From an uncultured Achromobacter sp. (GTDB lineage Bacteria; Pseudomonadota; Gammaproteobacteria; Burkholderiales; Burkholderiaceae_B): a stretch of 34,152 bases of DNA. Below are positions 1 to 8,658 of this stretch, one piece after another (positions within the stretch are counted from its first letter, which is position 1; each line of letters begins with the position of its first letter). The stretch is from positions 1-34,152 of the forward strand of contig CAJYKY010000089.1 in the NCBI GenBank assembly GCA_913775005.1, in the 5' to 3' direction. The notes beneath the pieces are model-generated. The model was not told the DNA's origin, did no database searches, and saw nothing but the letters and a program-made list of their open reading frames with translations. Made by a program: the position numbers and the translations under genes.

Positions 1-4
1 GCAA

Positions 5-820
5 ATGCTGGACCGCCGCGCCCTCGCGCAGCGCTTCGGCTGGCTGGGCGACGACGTCGCGGGCGGCTCCTTCTGCCCCGAAGACGGCCACGCCAACCCC
101 CGCCTCGTCTCGCCCGCCTTCGCCCGCGCCGCGCGCGCCCTGGGCGCCGACGTACGCGAAGGCACGCCCGTCACCGCCGCCCACCACGACGGCACCCACT
201 TCATCGTGCGCGCAGGCGACCTTGAAGTGCGCTCACGCTTCCTGCTCAACTGCGCCGGCGCGTGGGCCGGCCGGTTCGCCGAAAGCTTTGGCGAAGCCGT
301 ACCCGAAACCTCCATCCACCCGCTCATGATGGTGACCGAACCGCTGCCGCTCTTCATGAGCGTCAGCCTGGGCATCCAGGGCGGCGGCATCTATGCGCGC
401 CAGGTCGCACGCGGCAATTGCGTGATCGGCGGCGGACGCGGCGTATCGTCCGGCCCCGACTACGCCCGCCCCGGCCGCGCCGGCCTGGCCACGCTGATGG
501 CCAACGCCACGCGACTGCTGCCCGTCTTGCGAGGCGCCCAGGTCATCCGCTTCTGGACCGGCGTGGAAGGCAACATGCCCGACCACAACCCGGTACTGGG
601 CGCGAGCGCCACCGTGCCGGGCCTGTTCCACGCCTTCGGCCTGTCTGGCGCCGGCTTCCAGATCGGCCCCGCCGTGGGCGAAGTGCTGGCCGAACTCGTC
701 GTGCGCGGCCAATCCTCCATTCCTATCGATGCCTTCCGCATTGAACGATACGCGGCCGCCGCTCACGGCGCCGTGGCTCGGCCTGATCGTGTTCGTGAGC
801 AAACGCTGGAGTCACCATGA
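5..820 (+). CDS. FAD-dependent oxidoreductase (DAO family), 5'-truncated at window edge
   Basis: C-terminal DAO-like motifs (LNCAGAWAGRFAE, GNCVIGGGRG, FWTGVEGNMPDHNPVLG, FHAFGLSGAGFQIGPAVGEVLAEL). The N-terminal GxGxxG dinucleotide-binding motif is absent, so the true start lies upstream. Confidence 0.8.
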   Translation: MLDRRALAQRFGWLGDDVAGGSFCPEDGHANPRLVSPAFARAARALGADVREGTPVTAAHHDGTHFIVRAGDLEVRSRFLLNCAGAWAGRFAESFGEAVPETSIHPLMMVTEPLPLFMSVSLGIQGGGIYARQVARGNCVIGGGRGVSSGPDYARPGRAGLATLMANATRLLPVLRGAQVIRFWTGVEGNMPDHNPVLGASATVPGLFHAFGLSGAGFQIGPAVGEVLAELVVRGQSSIPIDAFRIERYAAAAHGAVARPDRVREQTLESP

Positions 821-1887
821 TGGATAAGAAACAGGGCGCATCGCGCCTGACCAAGGGGAAGTGGCTGCTGGGCGCGGCAATGATGACGTTGCTGTCCACA
901 GGCGCCATGGCGCAGCAAAAGACCTTGTACGTCGGCATGAACGGCGGCGACATGGAACGCGCATTCACGCAGTACGTGTTTCCCGATTTTGAAAAAGCCA
1001 ACAACGTGAAGATCGTCGTCGTGCCCGGCACCTCGACCGACGTGCTGGCCAAGGCGCAAGCCTACAAAGACAAACCGCAGATGCACGTCATGTTCCTGGA
1101 TGACGGCATCATGGCGCGCGCCATTTCGATGGGCCTGTGCGAACAGCTCAACGACGACCCCGTGCTCAAAGAGCTCTACCCCACCGCCGTCATGAAAGAC
1201 CGCATGGCCGCCGGCATCGACATCGGCATGACGGGCCTGGGCTACAACACCAAAATGTTCGCCGACAAGGGCTGGGCGCCGCCCACCTCCTGGATGGACC
1301 TGGCTGACCCCAAATACAAAGGCAAGGTCGTCTTCCAATCCGCGTCCGGCAGCACCTTCGGCCTGCACGGCTTCCTGATGTTCAACCGCATCCAGGGCGG
1401 CGACGACAAAAACTACGAACCCGGCTTCAAGAAGTGGCCCGACACCATCGGCCCCAACGTGCTGGAATACATTCCCAACTCGGCCAAACTGGCCGAAATG
1501 ATCCAGTCCAACGAAGCCGCCATCTTCCCGCTGACCCCCACCGCCATCGCCCGCCTGAAAAAGCGCGACATCCCCGTGGAATACGCGCAACCCAAGGAAG
1601 GTTCGGTGATCCTGATGGTGGGCGAATGCGTCATCGCCAAAAACAGCGAACCTGAACTGTCGCAAAAGCTCGCGCTGTACCTGCTGTCGGCCAGCGCCCA
1701 AGCCAAGGCGCTTGAAATGGGCGGCCACTTCCCGTCCAACAAAAACGTCACGGCGCCCGCCGACACCACCGAAGCCTTGAAGCGCTTCCAGGGCTACATG
1801 GAAAACGCCAAGATCCTGGACTGGGACCAGATCAACGCCACCCGCCCCGCCTTCAACGCACGCTGGAACCGTACCGTCGAACGGTAA
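817..1887 (+). CDS. ABC transporter substrate-binding protein (PotD/spermidine-putrescine-like)
   Basis: Signal peptide (WLLGAAMMTLLSTGAMAQ); extracellular SBP pattern; overlaps the previous stop by ATGA; similar to the SBP at 11392-12423. Confidence 0.85.
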   Translation: MMDKKQGASRLTKGKWLLGAAMMTLLSTGAMAQQKTLYVGMNGGDMERAFTQYVFPDFEKANNVKIVVVPGTSTDVLAKAQAYKDKPQMHVMFLDDGIMARAISMGLCEQLNDDPVLKELYPTAVMKDRMAAGIDIGMTGLGYNTKMFADKGWAPPTSWMDLADPKYKGKVVFQSASGSTFGLHGFLMFNRIQGGDDKNYEPGFKKWPDTIGPNVLEYIPNSAKLAEMIQSNEAAIFPLTPTAIARLKKRDIPVEYAQPKEGSVILMVGECVIAKNSEPELSQKLALYLLSASAQAKALEMGGHFPSNKNVTAPADTTEALKRFQGYMENAKILDWDQINATRPAFNARWNRTVER

Positions 1888-1982
1888 ACGCAACGCCCCT
1901 GAACGTTGCTAAGATCTTGCGGCGCACCTGTGGACAACCCGCCGGCGCGCCGCAAGGCACAAAGCAGCAGATAACGCTGCCA

Positions 1983-2052
1983 CCAGCAAGCCGCAGTTAG
2001 AAAGCCGCAACCAGCAAGCCGCAGCCCGCAAGCCCCGATCCGAAAGCCCTTT
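1983..2052 (+). repeat. About 5 tandem copies of a 14-bp degenerate repeat (CCAGCAAGCCGCAG-like)
   Basis: Units CCAGCAAGCCGCAG / TTAGAAAGCCGCAA / CCAGCAAGCCGCAG / CCCGCAAGCCCCGA / TCCGAAAGCCCTTT read directly from the sequence. Confidence 0.75.
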
Positions 2053-2068
2053 TCAGGAAAGCCCTCAC

Positions 2069-3004
2069 ATGCGCCTCATCGTCAACTCCGGCGGCCCGCA
2101 GGCCATAGAAGAATGGCGCGCACAGTTCCGTATCTTCGCGCCCGAGCTGGACGTCGTGGGCTGGCATGAAAACGTCGACCCGGCCACCATCGACTACGCC
2201 CTCGTCTGGGCCCCCGACACCGGCCGCCTGGCCACCTTCCCCAACCTGAAACTCATCATCAGCGCCGGCGCTGGCGTCGACCACATCCTGGCCGACCCCC
2301 ACCTGCCGCGCCACCTGTCGATCGCCCGCATGGTCACCAGCCGTACCCAGACCGAAATGGCCGAGTACGTACTCACGTCCGCCCTCATGCTGACGCGCAA
2401 CCTCAAACGCGTGGTCGACAACCAAGCCCGCCGCCGCTGGGAAATCTTCGACTCCCTGCGCGTGGCCGCCGACGTACGCGTAGGCATCATGGGCCTGGGC
2501 CACCTGGGCATCGCCAGCGCACAACTGCTGTCACGCGTCGGCTTCCCCGTCAGCGGCTGGTCACGCGGCGCGAGCAAACTGGAAGGCCTGCCGTCCTACG
2601 CCGGCCAAGCGCAGTTCAACGACTTCCTGCACCAGACCGACCTGCTCGTCTGCCTGCTACCCGCCACCGACGCCACCAAGGGCATCCTCAACACTGCCAC
2701 CCTGTCCCAGCTACCGCGCGGCGCCAGCCTCATCAACGCCGGCCGTGGCGCACACATGGTGGAACAGGACATCATCAACGCCCTGGACAGCGGCCACCTT
2801 CACCAGGCCGTGCTAGACGTGTTCGAACACGAACCTTTACCCGAATCGTCCCCGCTGTGGACACACCCCGGCATCATCATCACGCCGCACTGCGCCGCGA
2901 TCCCCGACCGCAAGGAACGCGCGCGCCACACCGCCCTGCTGATCGAAGCCAACGAATGTGGCGAGCCTCTCCCCAACATCTACGACCCGCAACGGGGCTA
3001 CTGA
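2069..3004 (+). CDS. D-2-hydroxyacid dehydrogenase, glyoxylate/hydroxypyruvate reductase A-like
   Basis: NAD-binding GxGxxG (GIMGLGHLGIASAQLL), SAGAGVDHI, INAGRGAHMVEQD, LDVFEHEPLPESSPLW, TPHCAA motifs. Confidence 0.87.
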   Translation: MRLIVNSGGPQAIEEWRAQFRIFAPELDVVGWHENVDPATIDYALVWAPDTGRLATFPNLKLIISAGAGVDHILADPHLPRHLSIARMVTSRTQTEMAEYVLTSALMLTRNLKRVVDNQARRRWEIFDSLRVAADVRVGIMGLGHLGIASAQLLSRVGFPVSGWSRGASKLEGLPSYAGQAQFNDFLHQTDLLVCLLPATDATKGILNTATLSQLPRGASLINAGRGAHMVEQDIINALDSGHLHQAVLDVFEHEPLPESSPLWTHPGIIITPHCAAIPDRKERARHTALLIEANECGEPLPNIYDPQRGY

Positions 3005-3351
3005 TCACCGGGGAATAGCGGCCGCAACATTAGGAATAAAACGGGCCATAGCGGCAAAAAGCAAAGCGGCAACAACAAGCAGCAACAACACCCGCCGCCA
3101 AGAGCCACCCCGCGAGCGCAGCGACGCGCCCACTCGCGCAGCGCCGCACGCCCGACGCCCACTAGCGCGTAAGCCCCAAAAGGCCGCCCGCGCGGCCGAC
3201 CTGGGGCGGGCCCCGCAAAATCTTCCTTCCACAAAACGGCGTCCACCAAAACGCCAAGCACACCACCCACCCCCGGCCCCTTCACCGGCAGCCTCCCGAG
3301 CCTGGTGTGGTGGTGGCTCGGTGGGTGTGGGGCGTCGATAAGCCCGACGGA

Positions 3352-3440
3352 ATCCGAAGGCAGCGGCCAGAGGCCGCTACGAGGATGAGGATGGGGCAGT
3401 CCGGAGCGAAGGCTCCGGACCGCAATCGTTGCCCCGCACC
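3352..3440. repeat. Copy A of a dispersed repeat containing two strong hairpins
   Basis: CCGAAGGCAGCGGCCAGAGGCCGCTACGAGGATGAGGATGGGGCAGTCCGGAGCGAAGGCTCCGGACCGCAATCGTTGCCCC, nearly identical to the reverse complement of about 34071-34152. Hairpins AGCGGCC-aga-GGCCGCT and GTCCGGAGC-gaag-GCTCCGGAC. Confidence 0.85.
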
Positions 3441-3454
3441 CGCCGAGCCGCCGC

Positions 3455-3546
3455 CGCATCAGGCGTCAAAAGAACCCCGCATCAGGCGTCATCAGCAAAC
3501 CGCATCAGGCGTCAACAGCAAACCGCACCAGGCATCCCAAGCACCC
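3455..3546 (+). repeat. Four tandem copies of a 23-bp repeat (CGCATCAGGCGTCAamAGmAAmC)
   Basis: Unit starts at 3455, 3478, 3501 and 3524 with an exact 23-bp period; copies degrade toward the 3' end. Confidence 0.85.
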
Positions 3547-3622
3547 CGCAACACACGCTCCCCCAAAAAAACCGCAAAATCTGCAAACCCCCCAAAGCTA
3601 CATTGCCCTCCAAGGAGCCAGC

Positions 3623-4456
3623 ATGAAGCCCGAAACCCTCAATCACTACGCCCACCGCCTAACCCCGGTCCTGAACTGGCTGGCCGCCCACCCCGACGCC
3701 ACGCCTGATCTGCACCACCTTGCCGACCTGGCCTGCCTGTCGCCGTACCACTTCCACCGTGTCTACCGCGCCATGCTCGGCGAAACCGTCAACGCCACCA
3801 TGCAACGCCTGCGCATGCACCGCGCAGCCATCGCACTGGCCGACACCCAGGACCCGCTACGCAACGTTGCACAACGCGCCGGCTACGACTCCGACGCCGC
3901 CTTCAACCGCGCGTTCGGCTCCGCATTCGGCATCCCCCCGGGCAAATATCGGGCCGCCCGCTCCCAACCCTTCAACCCCCAGGAGCAAGCCATGTACCCC
4001 ATCGCCATCGAAACCTTCCCCGGCGCCACCCTAGCCGTCCTGCCCCATCGCGGCAGCTACCAAGACATCGGCACCACCTTCACCCGCGCCTTCATGCTGG
4101 CCGGCAGCCTCGGCATCGCCACCCCCGACGCCATCGGCTTCGGCATCTACTTCGACGACCCCGAACAAGTCCCCGTAGACCAGCTGCGCTCTTTGGCCGG
4201 CATGACCGTTGCCGCCGACGCCAAGCTCGGCAGCGAACTCGAACGCTTTGAAATCCCCGCCGGCCGCTGCGCCATCCTGACCTACACCGGCCCCTACAAC
4301 GAAATGAGCAAACCGTATAACTGGATGTTCTCGGAATGGCTGCCCGCCAGCGGCATGACCCCCGCCGACTTCCCCATGTTCGAGCAATACCTCAACGACC
4401 CGCGCACCACCCCACCCGCCCAACTGCAAACCCGCATCTGCCTGCCGCTGAAATAG
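3623..4456 (+). CDS. AraC family regulator with C-terminal GyrI-like effector-binding domain
   Basis: AraC HTH (LADLACLSPYHFHRVYRAMLGETVNATMQRLRMHRAAIAL; NVAQRAGYDSDAAFNRAFGSAFGIPPGKYR) followed by a GyrI-like domain; AAGGAG upstream of ATG. Confidence 0.88.
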   Translation: MKPETLNHYAHRLTPVLNWLAAHPDATPDLHHLADLACLSPYHFHRVYRAMLGETVNATMQRLRMHRAAIALADTQDPLRNVAQRAGYDSDAAFNRAFGSAFGIPPGKYRAARSQPFNPQEQAMYPIAIETFPGATLAVLPHRGSYQDIGTTFTRAFMLAGSLGIATPDAIGFGIYFDDPEQVPVDQLRSLAGMTVAADAKLGSELERFEIPAGRCAILTYTGPYNEMSKPYNWMFSEWLPASGMTPADFPMFEQYLNDPRTTPPAQLQTRICLPLK

Positions 4457-4477
4457 CGCAACCCATAACGCAACCCG

Positions 4478-5380
4478 CTACCCCACCACCCCCGCCAGAT
4501 ACTGCCGCAGCCAGGCATGGGCGGGGTCGTCCTGATAGCGCTCGTGCCAATACAACGACACCGCAATCGGCGGCAACGTCAACGGCACCTTCTGCGTCAC
4601 AATCCGCGCCGCGCCCGTCATCGCCTTCGCAATGCTCACCGGCATCGTCGCAATCAGATCAGAGCTTTCCACAATGAACGGACACACCAGATAACTCGAC
4701 AACGTCGCCACGATCTTGCGGCTGCGATTTTGTCCCATCAGAATGCGATCAATCGCCGTACTGAAATACCGCGTGTGCGCCGCCAGATCCAGATGCCCAT
4801 AACGCAAATATGCATCCAGATTCCACCGCTTGCGCAAACACGGATGCCCTTCGCGCACAATGCACACCGCCGGTTCCTGGTACAGAAACCGCGTGCGTAA
4901 ATCCGGCGCCGGATCCGGAAAATAGCCTGCAATCAACTCCACATGATTCGTGTCCAGCATGCTCAAACCATGCTGCGGCCGCGCCGGCAGAATCTGCAAC
5001 TGGAAATGCGGCGCATCCACCGCCAAGCGCGGAATCAGCTTGGGCAACAACGTGTACTGCACATAGTCAGTCGCATACAACGACAACGTCCGTGACGAAT
5101 GCGCCGGATCGAACGCCTCACGCGTTCGTGTCGCACGATGCCAGCCTTCCAGCAAAGGCTTGAAATGCTGATGCAGCTCCAGCGCCCGCAACGTCGGTTG
5201 CCACACGCCACCTTCACGCACCAGCAACGGATCCCCAAATAGCTGACGCAAGCGATTCATCGCCGCGCTCATCGCGGGCTGGGTGATGTTCATCTGCTCG
5301 GCCGCACGCGACACGTTCCGGCATCCCATCAAGGCGTCGAAATGCACCAGCAGATTCAAGTCAGGATTCTTCACCGCCAT
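4478..5380 (-). CDS. LysR family transcriptional regulator
   Basis: N-terminal wHTH (MAVKNPDLNLLVHFDALMGCRNVSRAAEQMNITQPAMSAAMNRLRQLFGDPLLVREGG). Start chosen at the ATG at 5380 rather than the longer ORF start at 5770. Confidence 0.9.
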   Translation of the reverse strand: MAVKNPDLNLLVHFDALMGCRNVSRAAEQMNITQPAMSAAMNRLRQLFGDPLLVREGGVWQPTLRALELHQHFKPLLEGWHRATRTREAFDPAHSSRTLSLYATDYVQYTLLPKLIPRLAVDAPHFQLQILPARPQHGLSMLDTNHVELIAGYFPDPAPDLRTRFLYQEPAVCIVREGHPCLRKRWNLDAYLRYGHLDLAAHTRYFSTAIDRILMGQNRSRKIVATLSSYLVCPFIVESSDLIATMPVSIAKAMTGAARIVTQKVPLTLPPIAVSLYWHERYQDDPAHAWLRQYLAGVVG

Positions 5381-5386
5381 GCACCT

Positions 5387-5401
5387 ATAAATGGCATTTA
5401 T
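5387..5401. promoter_or_regulatory. Candidate LysR-type operator palindrome
   Basis: Perfect 15-bp palindrome ATAAATG-G-CATTTAT containing T-N11-A, 6 bp upstream of the LysR start codon and in the divergent intergenic region. Confidence 0.6.
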
Positions 5402-5534
5402 ACAAATATAAACCTGTAGGACTGCTGTCATTTTCGATGCAGGCCTAGGATGGTTTCCGTTGTTGCAGCGAACCAAGGTTGGACACGCATGATCCGGCCA
5501 CAAGGAAGTTCTATCAACAAGGGGAAACCAAGCC

Positions 5535-6515
5535 ATGAACTCAAGGCTGATACGCAGTTGCTGTCGCATTGCCACCGGCGTTGCACTGTTTGCCGCCGCC
5601 AGTTCCGCCAGCGCCGCCTGGCCGGACAAAGTGATTCGTATCGTGGTGCCGTTTGCCGCGGGCGGGTCCACCGACCTCATCGCGCGCAAGGTCGCCGAAG
5701 GACTGGGCCAGCGCCTGTCCGCCAATGTCATCGTTGAAAACCGCCCCGGCGCAGGCGGCACCGTCGGCACCGAATACGTCGCCCGCCAACCGGCCGATGG
5801 CTACACCATCCTGATGGGATCGGTCAGCACGCATGGCAGCGCGCCCTGCGTCTATTCCAAACTGCCCTACGACGCCATCAAGGATTTCACACCGCTGACC
5901 GTCGTGGCCACCATCCCCAACGTGATGTCGGTGAACCAGTCGGTGCCTGCCAACACGCTGCAAGAATTCGTGGCCTTGTTGAAGAAAGACCCCGAGAAAT
6001 ACTCCTTCGCGTCCAACGGCCAAGGCACGTCCAACCACCTCGCGGCGGAACTGTTCAAGACCACCGCCGGCGTCTCGATGGTGCACGTGCCTTACCGCGG
6101 CTCCGGCCCCGCGCTCATCGACCTGGTGGGCGGCCAGATCAACATGATGGTGGACGTGGTGATGACGTCCTACCCCTACATCAAGGACGGCAAGATCAAG
6201 GCCCTGGCCGTGACCTCACCGCAGCGGTCAACGATGCTGCCCGACGTGCCCACCGTGGCCGAATCCGGCTACCCCGGCTACGAGGCCATGGTGTGGTTCG
6301 GCATGCTCGCGCCCGCCAACATGCCCGAGCCGCTGCGCGAAAAACTCACCGACGGTCTCGTGCAGACGCTGCATGCGCCCGCCATGAAGGCCTACCTGGA
6401 ACAGCAGGGCGCGCAGGTGTCCGACGTGGCGGGCCCCGCCTTCGGCACGATGATCAAAAACGAAATCAGCAAGTGGTGCCAGGTGGTGAAGAAGGCCGAC
6501 ATCCGCCTGGATTGA
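5535..6515 (+). CDS. Bug family tripartite tricarboxylate transporter substrate-binding protein (TctC-like)
   Basis: Signal peptide and Bug motifs (WPDKVIRIVVPFAAGGSTDLIARKVAEGLGQRL, VENRPGAGGTVGTEYVARQPADGYTILMGS, PYRGSGPALIDLVGGQINMMVD). Confidence 0.92.
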   Translation: MNSRLIRSCCRIATGVALFAAASSASAAWPDKVIRIVVPFAAGGSTDLIARKVAEGLGQRLSANVIVENRPGAGGTVGTEYVARQPADGYTILMGSVSTHGSAPCVYSKLPYDAIKDFTPLTVVATIPNVMSVNQSVPANTLQEFVALLKKDPEKYSFASNGQGTSNHLAAELFKTTAGVSMVHVPYRGSGPALIDLVGGQINMMVDVVMTSYPYIKDGKIKALAVTSPQRSTMLPDVPTVAESGYPGYEAMVWFGMLAPANMPEPLREKLTDGLVQTLHAPAMKAYLEQQGAQVSDVAGPAFGTMIKNEISKWCQVVKKADIRLD

Positions 6516-6555
6516 TCGGCACACGCCACAAGACTTTTTATTGGAAGCACGAATC

Positions 6556-8658
6556 ATGTATCGCATAGGGATAGACGTCGGAGGCACGTTTACCGATTTC
6601 ACGATGATCGACGAAGACGCCGGTGTGGTGCACTTTCACAAAGTGCCCTCCACACCGCACGACCCTTCGGAAGCCATCGCCACCGGTATCGGCCAACTGC
6701 TTGCGGACCACGGCGTTGCGCCGTCGCAGGTATCGCACGTGGGCCACGGCACTACCGTTGCCACCAACCTCATCATCGAACGCAAAGGCGCGCGCGTGGG
6801 ACTCATCACCACGCGCGGCTTTCGAGACGTGCTGGAGATCGGCCGGCAGACGCGACCGCATCTGTACGACTACAGCGTAGGCAAGCCGCCCGTGGCCGTG
6901 CCGCGCGAATTTCGCATCGAAGTCGATGAACGCGTCAACGCAGCGGGCGAGGTGCTGACGGCACTGGACGAGGCACAAGTGCGCGCCGCTGCCCGCCAGT
7001 TCGCGCAGGCCGGCATCGACGCCGTCACGATCTGCTTCCTGCACGCCTATCGCAACCCCGCGCATGAGCGCCGCGCGGCGCAGATCGTGGCCGAGGAAAT
7101 GCCCGGCACCTACATCAGCCAGTCGTCCGACGTGCTGCCGGAATTCCGCGAGTACGAACGCCTGTCCACCACCGTGTTGAACGCGGCAGTGGGACCCAAG
7201 ATGGCGCGCTACCTGGAACGCTTCCTGGCGCGGGTGCGCGAGCTGGACATCAACCACGAGCCGCACACCATCCACTCCAACGGCGGCCTGATGTCGATTG
7301 CCACCGTGCGCCAATACCCGGTGCGGACCTGCCTGTCCGGCCCGGCGGCGGGCGTAGTGGGCGCGGCGGCGGTGGGGCGCGCCATCGGCAGCCTGAACCT
7401 TGTCACGTTCGATGTGGGCGGCACCAGCACGGATGTGTCGCTGGTCTGCGATGGCCGACCGCTATTCACGTCGCATCGTCACGTGGCAGGCTACCCCGTC
7501 AAGACGCCGATGGTGGACATCCACGTGATCGGCGCGGGCGGCGGCAGCATCGCCTGGCTGGACGACGCGGGCGCCTTGAAGGTAGGCCCGCATAGCGCCG
7601 GCGCCGTACCCGGCCCGGTGGGCTATGGCCGGGGCGGCCAGGAACCTACCATCACCGATGCCGAGATCGCGCTGCAACGGCTGAACCCCGTGGCCTTGCT
7701 GAACGGCCGCATGCCCGTGCATGCCGAGGCCGCGCGCCGCGTCATCGAAGAGCGCGTCGCCGAGCCCTTGGGCCTGGGCAAAGAAGATGCCGCCGAAGGC
7801 ATCCTGCGCATCGCTGCCGCCAACATGAGCCGCGCCATCCGCGCGGTGTCCACCGAACGCGGCTACGACCTGTCCCGATTCGCGCTCTACGCCTACGGCG
7901 GCGCAGGCCCGCTGCACGCGGTTGAAGTCGCCGAAGAATGCGGCATTCCCACCGTCATCGTGCCGCAGGAACCTGGCACGATGTGCGCGCGCGGGATCCT
8001 GCTCAGCGACATCTCTTTCGACTTCGTGCGCAGCGAAATCTCGCTGGCCAGCGAAGCCGCCTGGCCCAGCATCACCGCCATCTTTGACGACCTGCGCAAG
8101 CAAGCGCAGGACTGGCTGTCTGATGAGCGCGTGGACCCCGCGCTGCGTGTCTGCCATGCCGCCATCGATGCGCGCTACGAAGGCCAGAACTTCGAAGTGC
8201 AGGTCAGCCTGGATGATGCAGGTGTAGCCCTGAGCACGGAACACGACATGACCACTGGCGTAGGCAGCTACGCCGAATTTGCCCGGCGCTTCGCCGAAGC
8301 CCATGAACGTGAATACGGCTACATCGTCGATGACCGCAAGGTGCAGATCATCAACTGCCGCATGCAAGCGGTGGGGCAAGTCGTGAAGGCGCCACTCGCA
8401 CCGCGACACATCGGCGGCGAACTGCAAGACGCCTTGCTCAGCCGGCGCCAGACCTATTTCGGGCCTGTTCACGGCTGGCTCGACACGCCTGTCTATGACC
8501 GTGACCGCGTGCCCACAGGCGCGCACTTCACCGGCCCGGCGCTGCTGGAAGAAATGAGCTCGACAACCGTCGTCGGCGTGGGCCACGAGGCCAGCGTGGA
8601 CGACTACGGCAACCTCATCATCCATCTGCAACGCCCGCAAGGAGGCTCGCATGAATAA
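6556..8658 (+). CDS. Hydantoinase/oxoprolinase family protein, HyuA-type subunit
   Basis: RIGIDVGGTFTDFTMID, HGTTVATNLIIERKGARVGLITTRGFRDVLEIGRQ, CLSGPAAGVVGAAAVG, FDVGGTSTDVSLV, YAYGGAGPLHAVEVAEE motifs. Start at the ATG at 6556. Confidence 0.93.
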   Translation: MYRIGIDVGGTFTDFTMIDEDAGVVHFHKVPSTPHDPSEAIATGIGQLLADHGVAPSQVSHVGHGTTVATNLIIERKGARVGLITTRGFRDVLEIGRQTRPHLYDYSVGKPPVAVPREFRIEVDERVNAAGEVLTALDEAQVRAAARQFAQAGIDAVTICFLHAYRNPAHERRAAQIVAEEMPGTYISQSSDVLPEFREYERLSTTVLNAAVGPKMARYLERFLARVRELDINHEPHTIHSNGGLMSIATVRQYPVRTCLSGPAAGVVGAAAVGRAIGSLNLVTFDVGGTSTDVSLVCDGRPLFTSHRHVAGYPVKTPMVDIHVIGAGGGSIAWLDDAGALKVGPHSAGAVPGPVGYGRGGQEPTITDAEIALQRLNPVALLNGRMPVHAEAARRVIEERVAEPLGLGKEDAAEGILRIAAANMSRAIRAVSTERGYDLSRFALYAYGGAGPLHAVEVAEECGIPTVIVPQEPGTMCARGILLSDISFDFVRSEISLASEAAWPSITAIFDDLRKQAQDWLSDERVDPALRVCHAAIDARYEGQNFEVQVSLDDAGVALSTEHDMTTGVGSYAEFARRFAEAHEREYGYIVDDRKVQIINCRMQAVGQVVKAPLAPRHIGGELQDALLSRRQTYFGPVHGWLDTPVYDRDRVPTGAHFTGPALLEEMSSTTVVGVGHEASVDDYGNLIIHLQRPQGGSHE

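Noticed and set aside
763-1893. 376-aa minus-strand ORF
   Set aside because: Opposite the SBP gene with clear signal peptide and family motifs; low-complexity G/D/H/V-rich translation.
3455-3546. Possible CRISPR array
   Set aside because: Units are directly adjacent with a 23-bp period and no unique spacers; no cas genes nearby.
3307-3708. 133-aa ORF containing SGAKAPDRNRCPA
   Set aside because: Translated dispersed repeat; the same peptide appears in an unrelated minus ORF at 33801-34121, so it reflects repeat DNA, not a protein family.
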